Positions 45,033 through 63,825 of a stretch of 64,000 bases of DNA are shown one piece after another. The stretch is from Odontesthes bonariensis. Lineage: Eukaryota; Chordata; Actinopteri; Atheriniformes; Atherinopsidae. The notes below the pieces were generated by a model that saw nothing but the letters and a program-made list of their open reading frames with translations, had not been told where the DNA came from and ran no database searches. Position numbers and translations under genes: made by a program. The stretch lies in the NCBI RefSeq assembly GCF_027942865.1, contig NC_134515.1:8609339-8673338 (forward strand), given 5' to 3'. How positions within the stretch are numbered: the stretch's first letter is position 1; every line of letters begins with the position of its first letter.

Positions 45033-45325
45033 CTAGTTCACAGAGACAGGAGGTTGTGTTTCGGAGAGAAATCTGACAGTTTGTACCTGAATGAATCAAT
45101 TTGTTTGTCAAACAACGAAATAAAAAAAGGATACCTTCACAGAAAAAGCGATCTCAGCGCTATCTTCTGTGTCACTCATCTTAACGCAGCTGTTTCCAAA
45201 CCAAGAAAAGCAGCAACAAATCGTATAAATGTCTCCCACAAATGACTAAAGAATTACCGTAGATCTCATCTCACCTTTAGTGGAGATACCAGAGTGAAAT
45301 GCAGGAGAAATGAGGCGGTGTAAAG

Positions 45326-46098
45326 TCTAATGAAGTTAAACAGTAACAGATGGGGCTTCCTTATTGCTCTTTATCAGATATCAAGGCCACCCGGGAGTTT
45401 CACTGGTACTTTTTTTTATGATGGTTAGAGCTATTTTTAACATGAATATGGAAAAAATTGCAAAACAAATTGCAAATGTACTGAATTGTTTGTAGAAATA
45501 AGCAGTTTCTCCACCTTTTTGAATAAAGGAGACATTATTTTGACCACAAAGTGAAGTTTAAGCTGCATTCTTCCTTTATAAAACTTACATTTGAGGTTTA
45601 GAGATGTATATTTTTGTCATGAGGAAAAACTGGAAAATCTATTGAATTGTTTGTAGAAATAGAGTTTCTCCACCTTTTTGATTAATTAAGTGATACTGAA
45701 GGTGCTTATTTTTGTTTTTTTATTGGATAACTGCAATAACAGGAAAGGAGGGACAGTCCAACCATGAAAAAAAGCTTTCTTTAGATGAATTAGTGTAATT
45801 AAATGAAGGTTGGTTTACCTCTTTTTGTCTGTCTTTATGTGCTTTTGTCGACTTCTGAGCAACATCATTGTTTAATCCAGACTGAGTTAGTTAAAAATCA
45901 GCACTATTTGACCACAAAGTGAAGGTTAAGCTGCATTATTTCCTTTTAAAACTTACATTTGTGAGGTTTAGGGTTGCGTATATTTGAATAAAAGCATGGT
46001 TACAGGGGAGTTTTGATTCAAACTTTGCCTTGGAGAGAGGTCTTGTGTCCACACACACAGCTTAATCAAAAACACAACAAAGTGCCATATTAACTGCA
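45326..46098. repeat. AT-rich dispersed repeat units
   Basis: A unit of roughly 250-300 bp (words TTTCTCCACCTTTTTGA, GGATAACTGCAATAACAGGAA, TAAGCTGCATT) occurs at about 45440-45560, 45595-45760 and in part at 45900-46010. A further diverged copy lies at about 47515-47760 in a sars1 intron. No coding sequence is supported. Confidence 0.6.
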
Positions 46099-46724
46099 TT
46101 TATTTTTTTAACAGGAAGTGCCACTTCATCGATGCGCAATCATGTATATAATCTTATATCAGCAAGTCCATACAGATGGTTACAAGTGACGCCAAGCAAC
46201 AATGATGAATGATTGATGAGACAAGGCGAGAAGCCTTAAACAGACAAGACAGATGTTTTTCCCCTCGTTCAGGCAGGAAGCAACCACAGAACTGATGCAG
46301 CCTTCGGTCTAATCACTGAAAGATGATTTCAGACAGCGAACGAGTCGATAAACATTCAAACATCTGGGAAAAACCACCACCGACTGGTTGAGTTCCTTTA
46401 GACCAATCACAGAAGCTACTGACTGCCAAGAAAGTGAAGCCTGATGTTAACCTGCTGCTTTTAGGCTCATTGATGTTTAAACGGAGAGGAAGTGATGCGA
46501 GGATGGAGGCGGGTGCGCAGAGGAGTCCCTTTTTCAGAGTGTTTTATGTGACTGAGATGAGCAAAGCCATCGCTCAGATGGAGACAGATGGAACAGAGCC
46601 GACCCTTCATCACGAGATCATTGTTACCCTTTTTTATTTTGTATAACCTTAAGCCCTTGGGCTCTGTTCCATCAGTCCGTATCTGTGAGGCTGGCGAGGC
46701 GACGCCGCTTCTGTGCGTCGGGGC
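46099..46724 (-). other. sars1: sars1 3' untranslated region
   Basis: The first good signal downstream of the stop is AATAAA (plus-strand TTTATT, 46099-46104); the 3' end is expected at about 46080-46095. Inferred. Confidence 0.5.
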
Positions 46725-53589
<6,865 letters not shown>

Positions 53590-53900
53590 CTTTCCACGCT
53601 GCCTGTCAAAAGAAACTGAATGAGACTGCACCGGTGAGTACGCTAGCCGGGTTGCCAGATTCTGTCGCTCAAGTAACTAACCTGCAATCAGACACTGAAT
53701 CTTTGTGTTTTCTTGATATTTATCATATTCATTATCAAACCAAACCTTCGCAAAGGAAATATTGAAACGCGTTAGCTTTATTGATAATAGGTGAATATTA
53801 ATCTAAACTGATAAGATATGAAAAAGTCATATTTCTTTCAGGCTTGGCAACATTTTAGACTCACAAACGTCATGACACAGACAAACTGGTTTAGGTTTTT
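53590..53900. promoter_or_regulatory. Short spacer with probable sars1 promoter
   Basis: Only about 310 bases separate the sars1 start codon from the predicted 3' end of the IL-17 receptor-like gene (AATAAA, plus-strand TTTATT at 53902-53907). The sars1 promoter must therefore lie in this spacer or overlap the 3' end of the neighbour. No TATA box is evident. Confidence 0.4.
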
Positions 53901-53901
53901 C

Positions 53902-54500
53902 TTTATTAGATGGTTTGTATACAAATAAAAATATAAAATAAAATACAAGACAGCTCACTTTAACATAAAATGACAAAGGATCGTCCTTATATAGACTATA
54001 TGAGATATACACTCAAATAAATAAACAAAACATGGCTAAACATGCATAGATGTGTATTTTGGTCTGTACTTTGTGCATATATGTTTATAGTGATAGCAGC
54101 TTTTACATGACATTACATAAGTTCTACCTATTTTGGCCTTAAGATACATTACTGATCACATGTAGCGTGTTACAAACAAGACGTAGTGCATAGTTATTGC
54201 CACTGCAGCATAATTGAGTAATAGTTGGTTAAATCGTTGAGTTATTAAAAGCTATAGGATTTTAGGATTACTAGGATTATAGATGTACTAGTCACCCTTC
54301 AGCTGTGAATTTGATCAAAATTCAGCGCAATCTGTCAATCTTATTTGGAGCTGAGAACTACTGGCACCTTTTATCCATATATAGGTTCTAGTTTTACAAT
54401 TATATGCAGCAGTTTGTTATCTTCAATCATACACCTGAGTATGAGTATATCAGGGTCAGTTTATGTAGGCCTGACCACCGCCGCCGCCGCCTCAGTCCGC
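53902..54500 (-). other. IL-17 receptor-like gene 3' untranslated region
   Basis: AT-rich sequence after the TGA; AATAAA on the minus strand at 53907-53902. Inferred 3' end near 53885. Confidence 0.45.
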
Positions 54501-57500
54501 TCACACCACAGCATGCTGGCTCTTTGCCTTCATGGTCAGCCCAGCCTCATAGATAGCCCACTGCAGAGCAGCTCCAGCTGGCACTGAAGCGTAGCCCTCC
54601 TCTGTGATGTGTTTTATCTTCAGATAACACCCTGGCCTGTGCAATGCCACTCCACGAAGGTGGGAGAAGAGCAGCGGTAAGTCCCTCGTCAGCCTGTAGT
54701 GAGACACCAGTCTCAGCTCAACGGGGACGTCCGTTTCCTCAGAGTACTCGAAAACGGCCGACATGTATTTGGACAGATCCCGCCCGCTGGCTTTGGCCCG
54801 GCCGACCTCTTCTCCAATAAGTTGGACGACTGCTTCAGCGCTGTAGGCATTTGACCCTAAGCCTAAAACTTCTTCATCTTCATCACCCCGCTCTGGCTGT
54901 GGAGGCACAGGCTTTTGCTTTAGCCCTGGAGAACACACCACCATGACAAAGTCGCTCTCCTGGATCTGCCGACAGTGCCAGGCCATAACGCCCTCCTCAG
55001 CCACACTCAGGGAATCCCAAAGGTCCAGGAACACCTGGAGAGACATAAGACAAATTAGAAAGAGCTGTTCCTGCGAAACGGCAGTGAGAATGCTTATGAG
55101 CTGAATGGGGATAGCTGAGCATGCTAAAAAAGCTGAAAATAGTTCAATTTTTGTAGTAAAAACTATTGCTAAGGTATTGGTTGAAGGAATTTTGTGAGTT
55201 TTGTGTCCTACCACACTTAACATTGGAGTTAGTCAGAGAATTTGAGAGGTTGATCTCGGTTCAAGGCTCATAGCTGAAATTCTGTAAATGTGAGCTCTTT
55301 AGTAGTTACATTGGCTGAAAGAGGACAAACTTTCCTACATTTTAAGGTATAATTTGTTTCTCTAAGTTAAACTGTATGAAAGTTAGAGGAATTTGTTTGA
55401 AAAAAACTTTTAAACTTATCAGCACGCACTCAACTGTGTGCTCATTCAAAATCAAGAAGGAGCAAAATGTTCATGTTTTTGAAACTGTCATATTTCAACA
55501 TTGGCTGAAGATATGAAAAAGCTGAAACAATTGGATAATAGCTGAATGTCTTGTGACCCATTTAAAGTTTGAATGGTGTCTCTAACTGAAAGCACGCATA
55601 AGTATTTAGGTTGGAGAGAGGGAGATGATTTGGAAGAGCTGAAAGCAGTTTCCATTCATTTGAATGATGGGAAAATTTGAATAAAAGTTGAATATCTTAA
55701 AAAGTGTAAAAGTTAAAAACACCAAAAATGATAGCAGGAATCTGCTGAAAGAGCTGAACGTTTGGATACCAAAATTGTAGAAATAGCTGAAAGTATGCAG
55801 GAGTAGCTAGGTGCCGAAAACTGGCGGAATAATAACAATAAAGAGAAACAGGAATTTAATAGTGAGAATGCCTTAAAGCATTCTCACAATGAAAACATAT
55901 GAAAAAATGATCCATATTATATAAAGAAGAAACAGGACCGAGTACATAAAACTTCTCCGGGTACCTGAGTGGCCATGTGCTGCTGAATGAAGGATCCTAA
56001 CTGCATGACGGCTTTAACATGAGTGGGTCCATCATTGCTACTGTAGCACATCAGAAGGTGAGGAGGGGTAAGCCTGGCTTCAGGTAATGATACCACTTCC
56101 TCCTGAGTCCCACTCTCCTCATACTGCTTAAAGATATCTGCAAGGATAACAACAAATACACAGCTGGTAATGGCAAAGTCAGAGCCTAAATACAAGGGTC
56201 ACAGAATATAAGAGCATCATAAAGGGTTGAATTAGCCTTCAGACAATGCAAGCAGTGACTTTTAGTCGGTTTGGTTTGTAATTGCACCTGGTTTTAAGTC
56301 AAATTTCTTCCTGCGCAGCTTGGGCCTCCAACGGGTGAGAGCTGCCAGCAAGAGTCCGAGTATGGCGGCCACGGCCAAACAAAGCGGAAGCACCAGAGCC
56401 AGGGAGGGGGTGTCAGGGGCAGCCTCTGAGGATGGAGGAGTTGTGGTTGTTTAGGTGAAGCTCACAGTTAGCTAGCTCATGTTTTCATCCTCCCTGAGAG
56501 CAAACTGATTAGGAGTTAGCTGTTGCATTTATATCAAATCAAATCAAATTTATTTGTATAGCACATTTCATGTACAAAACAGTTCAAAGTGCTTTACGTA
56601 AAATAAAAGCATTGCAGCAGGGAGTGGAAGAAGCATTAAAAATACATAAAATAATATAAAGAGAAACAAATAAAATCATTTAAAAAAATTTAAAATCAGG
56701 CAACAGTCTAGATAAGTTAAAAGATATTTCATGCATTGACACATGAGAAAAGAAATGTTTTTAACCTGGATTTAAAAATGTACATTTGGTGAAAGTTTAA
56801 TCTCCACTGGCAGTTTGTTCCACTTGTTTGCAGCATAACAGCTAAATGCTGCTTCTCCATGTTTAGTCTGGACTCTGGACTGGACCAGCTGACCTGAGTC
56901 CTTAGATCTAAGATTTTAAAGCTGCTGTGATGTGTTCAGATCTCTTAGTCCGGGTTAAAACTCCAGCAGCAGCGTTCTGGATGAGCTGCAGATGTTTAAT
57001 GCTCTTCACAGTAATGGAGTCTGCTGGAGATGAATGCATGGACGAGTTTCTCCTGGTCTTTTTGGGAGAGGAAACATTTAATTCTGTTGATGTTTCTGAG
57101 ATGGTGAAAAGCTGCCTTTGATGTGGCTGCTGAAAGTCATACTATAATTACGGTAAAAGCAATGGCGACTATAGTGCAGTAAAGTGATAAATAATCTGTC
57201 TCTTATTGCAGACCTTTTCAAAATACTTTGCTTTCTATTTGTAGAATCTAATCTAAAACGGGCCTTTCCGACAGCTAACAAGCTAAACTGTGATTAGCTC
57301 AGTTTAGGAACGTTCACGCTTGGGTCTGATTCTTTGAAAATGCTGGTCAAGTCAAGTCGAGACACCTTTTATTCATACAGCACATTTAAAAACAACCGAG
57401 GTTGACCAAAGACGGGTCTTTAAGAGGCCAACCAACTAGGGTGGAACCTGTCCATGGCCGTAGTGACATTAGAGGACAGCGAGGTCTGGACCTCCCTTAT

Positions 57501-60500
57501 TTCATCCGAGGTTTTTTTTGTTTTTTTTTTTTGGACCGCCAAAAATGCCCAACTGAATCAAACATAAAAAACCTCAAAACCTCTGTGAAACATGCTTTGC
57601 AGATTGTGGTTAACATCCATGGGCTTTGTTTTCGTTTTTTGCCTGTGTGAGTGAAAAAGACTGTGCGAGTGGAGTGGTGCGACTCGTGGAAGAGAACGCA
57701 ATTCAGCAGACATCGCAAGTGATTAAGCCTGCGCAGCGCAGCACTTGGGCACAACAAAGCCAACAGTTTTAAAACAGTGGCCTATGCATAATGAGTTTTG
57801 AGTAGGCTATGATGTCTCCTTTGACAACTTTGTGAAGCAATTTGATAAGTCACTGTTTTTAAGAAGCCGTCATTTGGTTAGTGGAGGAAAAAAAAAGACC
57901 GACTGACACCATCAGCTGCATAAAATATGAACATTAAAAACATAGGCTCATGTAAAAGCATAGACTATCCGTGAAAGGTAATTTGATTGTAAATTTGTAC
58001 TTTTAGGGGCTGTAATTTGCAATGATTTATTTCTACTTGAATATTATTTTTATTTTGGAATATCACTACCATTCATCATTCAGTTCAACAAGTTAAAAGT
58101 TACCCCCTATATTCTTTAAAAACATGGTGGTGTACTATAAAAAAAATGTAAATTTAGTACAGTACATTAAAAAAATAAATGCTGGTTTATACAATTAAAA
58201 GACACTTAAACAAAACAACTCTTGTGTGACCTGTAATTTAATAAATACATTAAAAAACATAAATATATATAGTACATGTACATAAATGTAGGCTATATAT
58301 TAAAAACTATATAATTTAATATTCATATATATATATATATATATATATTGTAAAAATTTCGGCACGCGCTACGCGCGCGCATCATGGACCTCGCCTATTC
58401 CAAAATCCTGGCTACGGCCCTGAACCTGTCCATATAAGGTATTTAAAAAAAAAATAACTCACTCCTCTAGCTAGCATACATGGAGCCAGTGGAGGGAGCT
58501 AAAGACAGGTCTACCAAGGTAACTGTTTCCCTTCCTTGTCAGTCAATGAGCGGCAGCATTTTGGATCCCTGTAGGTGTTGAATGGATGACAGATCTAAAC
58601 CTACAAACAGAGACATACAGTAATCCATCTTAGAGGTTATGATGGCATGAATGTCACTAAATCTTGCCGTTAGAACTGGACCTAACAACAGAGGGGAGCT
58701 GCTTGTAAATATAAAAGCATCTGTCAAAATACACAAATACCGGTGAACACAACATTAGAGAAGTTAAAGATTTTCCAAACACTATAACCTCAGTCTCATT
58801 TTCATCCGTCTTAAAGCAGTTTAAACTCAGCCACGACTTTACCTCTTTAACCTCGGAGCCCCCGGTGCCAGAGGAGGGAAGGGAAAATCTGGTTTGATCC
58901 GGCTCTGATGAAGTCTTACAACTCTTAGCTTTATTTTGACCCCAAGATGGGTCACACAGAGTTTATAACTGCAGATAAACACTCAACTCATATTCCATTA
59001 GATTACAAGAAAATGCTATATAACAGCATATTCTTTTACATTGCTCCCAACATATCTTTTTTCCTCCAAAGAGCTTTCATATGTTCAGTTTAAATGATTG
59101 CTAACCACTGTTGATTTCACCTCATTGCATGTTTTGAAATGGTCAGAAATTTAAGACTGAGAACGTTCATGTCACCCAAGAGGAGCCTTTCAGAGATAGA
59201 AACCATGAGGTGGCCCTTTGAAGTCCGACCATGCTATACAATTTGCCTGCCAAATTATATTGTGCCACAAAAATGTTCCAGGAAAAACAATAAAAAAAAA
59301 AAAAAATCATATAAACTTGAAGACAAAAGTAAATCTGTCAGGTTTGACATCTAGTATCAATTTATTTGCCGTGTTTTAAAAAAACAATATGGGACCATAA
59401 TATCAGATTTAGTCACTGCCATATGATACCATTCCAAGCTTCCGAGAGTTAGACTCTTTGTGGGATAAATTCTCTATGCTGTTTTGTTCTCTTATTAGTT
59501 TGTTTGTAGTCATTGTAATTTATTGTCCATAATCTAGTGTTATTGCCCTCAGTCTCCACTCTCTAATTAAGTTTGCAATAATTCAAATCAAATTTCAGGA
59601 ATTATTTTTAGCTAGTCATGGCTAACGGGTGAAAAAGACTGAGACCAAAGCACAACTTTTTCTTGTTTTCCTGTAATCAGACTTTAAAAATCAGTAATTG
59701 TAGTAGAGTAATTGACTTTATAAAATCATGTTAACAGGACAAACACTAACTCTTAAATTAAATGAGTGCAAAGAAGCGTAGCAAAACTAGCCTTTCTGGC
59801 AGCTAACAAGCTAAACTCTTAGGTTAGTTTAGCAACATCTAAATACTTGGTTGTTTCTACAGAGTGCATTCTGCATTTTATGACAGAAAATGTAATTTAA
59901 TGGCATATTTTTTGTATTGGTCCCATCTTTTTTTTCCCTTTTCCTTTCATAACTTTTGAATAAAATCATTCAAATTAAATAAAAATGTCAGTATCTTCTT
60001 TTTAGCTAGTTATGGCTAGCTGGTGAAGGAGATAAAAAAAAAAAAAACTTTTTCTTGTTGTCAGGTTGAAAAAATCTTTTTTTAGTGATTCAATATCAGA
60101 GTAATTATGTTTATTACATAATTAGAGAAGGATAAACACCAATCCTTGGATTATGTATAGAAAGAAAAGTAGCAAACCTAGCCTTTCTGTTTGCCAACTA
60201 GCTAAACTAGCTTAGTTTAGCAACCTCCATGTTTGGGTTAGATAAAAGTCTAAATCATTTTGAGAAAACTGATTTTTGCATTATTCATTCTGTATTTAAC
60301 TGCAAAAAATGTAATCTAATCCAATACTTTTGTATTGCTTCAAAATCAGACATTGGAAATATTGTATCATATACCTAAAAATGACACTTATGTTACAATA
60401 AGCACAGAATATTAAAAACAAAACAAAACTTTCAAGACAAACAGGAGCTATTCAGTATAATCATTATTTACGATTTGTTACAATTGGTAAATTTATCTCA

Positions 60501-63500
60501 CAAAAACAGCACAAGCATAAATGGCAGGTGGACTGTGTATTATGCAACACGGGGGATGCTGTTTCTTTTGTACTCGCTTTGCAGGTTTTCAAAAAAAGAC
60601 TAGTTTAAGGCCTTACGTAGGCAAACAAATCAATGGAGAAAACCTAACACAAGCTTCTAAGCAACCAGAAAACATCTTTTATTCCTTATACAATTTCAAA
60701 GATGGGAAACATGTGTTTTAGGTTCTCATCATGTGGTACAGAGTTGGTGAAAATAGGACCCAAGAAACTCATAATCTGAGCTATTTCTTCACTGTCAAAA
60801 CGACTCCACTGGGATGACTCCTGGATACCCAACTCGGCTCTCTTTAAAGTTCAATAAGAAGCATCTGTGCAACCTTAATGTTTATGTTTCTGCTTGTGTT
60901 TGGATTTAGAATAAAAATAGATGTGTGTTTGCTGAAACTTTGAAGGTGTTATGAGAGAATATAAGCAGCGTAACTGCTCTCTTAATTGTTTTATGCTAAA
61001 CTCTCCAGCTATCAGAATATTTCCCAGTGTGTATAAATGTATAAATGACGCTACCACAAGAGAGAGTGAGCTCAATTCAATCCCCTAAATGTTAAAGTCT
61101 ACATATCCTTGCGCCTCTGGAACTCCACAATAATTTTCATTATATCATTATTGGCTGGCTTTTGGGCTATTTTGAAGGCACGAGTTTGGGTTTCTGGTTG
61201 CCAAACACAATCAAAGCCTCCCTAAAGAATAGTCTGCTTTATTTACTCTGAATGGAACCATAATTTAGAAAATGTGGTATTTCTATATTGAAGAAACTAA
61301 CACCTGAGACCAACTTAAGCTCATAAAACGCATAAAGATCATGTTTACTGCAGTAATAAAGCGAGAGGTAGGGTTACTTTTCGGGAGTCGTTTCATTGAA
61401 AAGAATGCAGATTTAAAGCCCTTTCACATTGGCACTTCTTCAGTTTGCTATCAAAGTGAAAGATTGTTGGAACTGGTCACACAAGAGATGCGTCACCTCT
61501 CCACAACAAAATGCACAGAGAACCTGGCGAGTCCAGTGATTTAGTGAGAAAGTGGATGAGATGCAACACAACAGCCTGCCCTACCTTTCTGGATGGCCGT
61601 GACCTGAACACTGAATGTTTTCCTCACTGCATCCACTTCGTTCGCTGCTATCTGTGGCAGCAGAAAAAGGTTGAGCATCAAAGTTAATTCATGGCCTTGG
61701 AAACTGTAGATTGACCAAATAAATGTGAATTTTACTCTTCTTTTAGCCCTGACTTTCTTTGATACTGTCCTCCTCCCCAAAACGTGCCCATCTGGCATTT
61801 GTTCATGTCAGATACAGGCAGTAATTACTTATTCAATTGGTTTTACACATAATTTAGCACCTGCACTCACCATAACAAAACACCAGTAAACCATTATCTA
61901 TGTATTAAAGGGATAGTTCGCCTCTTCAAAATTATTTATGAACATTTTCTTACCCCCCACTGCGTCCTGTGAGCCGAGTTACAGCCTCCCTCCCTTCCAG
62001 AACTATCCCTTTAACAACAGTTCTTGACATTTTAATGAGCTTCTTCTCTCGTTTAAGTATTTCTTAGTGCCTCGGTTTACTCTCTGCTCTGTGTTCTTGG
62101 TTGGTATTTTGTTTGAGCTTTATCTCTTATGGTCTCTTTCTCAGCAGGAATCCCATGTCTGGTGTTACGGTGTTTGTTGTCCTCTCTTTTGTCCTCTCAA
62201 CCCCCAGCCGGTCGAGGCGGACGGCCGCTCCTGCGTCTGGTTCTGAGTTTTTTTCTTTCCACCATCACCTCGAGCATGTCAGATTGGATCCAAGAGAAGT
62301 TTTGATGCAATCTGTTGGTCTAATTTTGGACTTAATCAATTGATTTTGATTTGATTATAAAGAATTCTAATTATCCTGAACTGGACTTTATCTTTGATGT
62401 ACCCATTTCCAATTAGTTTGCCGCTTTATAAATAAAACGAGTTTAACTCAAACTGTTACCAAAGTAGAACAGATGAAATTATGAGTGAGGCTAAAGAAGA
62501 AAAGTTGAAAACACTGTCAGATGGGTTTCAATCCAGTGAAGAAGAAGCAGCGTCCTAACACCATCCGCCACCACTTCAACTGCTTGTAAAGGAGTAAATG
62601 AACTATGTGCAGCAGTGTGTTGTTATTTAATTCAATTCAGTTTATCTATAAAGTGCTAAAATCACAACAAATGTCATCTCAAAGCACTTCAATGATAACG
62701 TCCAATTCAAGCCAATTAGAATAATCAATCAGTCCAATTAATTAAATTAAAAAATAGTCCAATTCATACATACAAAGCCAATTAATAAAACAATTTCCTA
62801 GCAAAGGAAACCAACAGATTGCACCAAAACGTCTCTTCAGTCCAATAAGTCAGATATTTTTTATTCTGTTTTTATTTCTTTTATATTTTATTCTACTTCA
62901 TATTTCTACCGTTTTACTGTCTTCTGTTTCTCGGAGCCTTGCAACTAAATCTCTAAACTAAATCTGTGTTTTTGAATGACATTAAAGTCTTTCTACGTCT
63001 AAGTCTAAGTCTCTAATGTCATATGAGGAAATAAAAGTGGGAAAAAAGAGAGCAAAGTGAGGAAAGGTGTGACAGATGAGCCCCCCAGCAGTCTGGGCCT
63101 ATAGCAGCTTAACTATGGGATGTTTCAGGGTCACCTGAGCCATCCCTAACTATAAGCTTTATCAAAAAGGAAAGTTTTAAGCCTGGTCTTAAAGATAGAG
63201 AAGGTGTCTGCTTCCTGAACCCAAACTGGTTCCACAGAGAGGGGCCTGATAACTGAAGGCTCTGCCTCCCATTCTGCTTTCAGAAACTCTGGGAAACACA
63301 AGTAAACCTGCAGGCTGAGAGCAAAGTGCTCTGTTGGGAAAATATCTAACTGTGAGATCTTTAAGGTATGATGGAGCTCGGTCATTAAGAGCTTTATATG
63401 TGAGGAGAAGAAGTTTAAATTCTATTCTACCAACGAAGAGAAGCTAAAACTGGATAAATATGATCTCTGCTGTTAGTTCTGGATTATTTTGGATCAGCTG

Positions 63501-63825
63501 GAGGCTTTTCAGAGAATTTGTGGGACATCCCAATAATAAAGAATTATCAAATGCATGAACTTGTTATGTAGCAAGATGTTGATCATCATCACATGTGGAA
63601 GCTGAACATAGACAAAGGGAAATCAGAGTAGTCGTTGTACAATTTTTTAGCCTCTTTTGTGAAACTGCAACGTTTAGACTGAGTCAGACAAACAGTTAAA
63701 GTTCCGTGAACTCTGCAATCAGCAACAAGTTGGAAATCCACTTATTTTACCTCACAAGTGTAGTTTGTTCCTTCTTGAAGGCCATTCATCTGATAGCTGT
63801 GGTGAGTTTTGTTATTGGAGGAATT
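54501..63825 (-). CDS. IL-17 receptor D-like (SEFIR) receptor, 3' exons
   Basis: Cytokine receptor of the IL-17R family; SEFIR domains recruit Act1-type adaptors. Five minus-strand exons in phase: 63825-63751, 61651-61585, 56425-56288, 56137-55965 and 55034-54501 (987 nt, 328 aa plus TGA). Seen: membrane-proximal fibronectin-like ectodomain (YQMNGLQEGTNYTCE, TFSVQVTAIQK) with N-glycosylation sites, TM helix LALVLPLCLAVAAILGLLLA with basic stop-transfer WRPKLRRKK, SEFIR box 1 PHLLMCYSSNDGPTHVKAVM, then VFLDLWDSLSVAEEGVMAWH and ESDFVMVVCSPGL (box 2 region), an acidic insert (ERGDEDEE), SKYMSAVFEYSEETDVPVEL and YRLTRDLPLLFSHLRG. These last blocks fit IL17RD best. It ends soon after (KAKSQHAVV), without the long C-terminal tail of IL17RD. 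The 5' exons are beyond the window. A divergent IL17RD paralogue is the most likely identity. Confidence 0.85.
55082..55888. mobile_element. Helitron-like repeat with terminal hairpin (tentative)
   Basis: It starts near CAGTGAGAATGC and ends with a perfect 10-bp stem hairpin GTGAGAATGC-CTTAAA-GCATTCTCAC (about 55861-55886). The interior has many scattered AGCTGAA words and no ORF. The one-sided hairpin and repeated words resemble Helitron/Helentron-derived short elements in fish. It lies in the last intron of the receptor gene, 47 bases from the exon. Confidence 0.45.
56533..57120 (-). mobile_element. L2-like LINE 3' end, opposite orientation
   Basis: Reverse complement of the same family as 4651-6281: it begins ATCAAATCAAATCAAATTTA (the TTTGAT tail reversed), then TAGCACATTTCATGTACAAA and AAGCATTGCAGCAGGGAGTG, continuing through the last ~150 codons of the ORF2 region. 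It lies in the receptor intron 56426-61584. Confidence 0.9.
57345..58740 (-). mobile_element. LINE-like relic interrupted by a hAT element
   Basis: 57345-57452 (CAAGTCGAGACACCTTTTAT, CATACAGCACATTTAAAAAC) and 58431-58740 read on the minus strand as a LINE 3' region; the latter gives HAIITSKMDYCMSLFVGLDL, the conserved ...DYCN(S/A)L... block of L2-like elements. The hAT at 57453-58422 separates the two halves. Confidence 0.65.
57453..58422. mobile_element. hAT element with 8-bp target duplication
   Basis: AACCTGTC occurs at 57445-57452 and 58423-58430. Ends are CATGGCCGTAG and, reversed, CAGGGCCGTAGCC. No intact transposase; an (AT)n run lies at about 58326-58349. Confidence 0.88.
59600..60420. 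repeat. Diverged tandem duplication of about 390 bp
   Basis: Two adjacent units share the same order of words: TTTAGCTAGT(C/T)ATGGCTA at 59608 and 60001, ACTTTTTCTTGTT at 59656 and 60046, and CTAGCCTTTCTG with GCTAAACT and TTAGTTTAGCAAC at 59788-59833 and 60178-60223. A partial third copy (GCCTTTCCGACAGCTAACAAGCTAAACT) is at about 57261-57288. Not coding. Confidence 0.7.
60421..61584. other. Receptor intron, nothing recognised
   Basis: AT-rich; no further receptor exon or bounded repeat was found between the tandem duplication and the exon at 61585. Confidence 0.45.
61909..62010. mobile_element. 102-bp TTAA-flanked MITE
   Basis: TTAA at 61905-61908 and 62011-62014; ends AGGGATAGTTC and its complement GAACTATCCCT. 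Too short for any gene. Same type of target as the elements at 9316 and 30463. Confidence 0.85.
62635..63520 (-). mobile_element. LINE/SINE-like interspersed repeat
   Basis: The left end TTCAATTCAGTTTATCTATA with AAAGTGCT and CAAAGCACTT is the reversed tail of a common fish retroposon. On the minus strand at 63240-63146 the sequence reads EADTFSIFKTRLKTFLFDKA, a phrase found in many copies of a fish repeat. A second retroposon tail (GACATTAAAGTCTTTCTACG, about 62978-62997, plus strand) suggests a nested insertion. Confidence 0.55.

Noticed and set aside
45275-45326. 52-nt candidate first PTB exon (ends VSPLK)
   Set aside because: Acceptor, donor and phase fit, but the sequence is too short and hydrophobic to be certain, so it is only mentioned, not included in the CDS.
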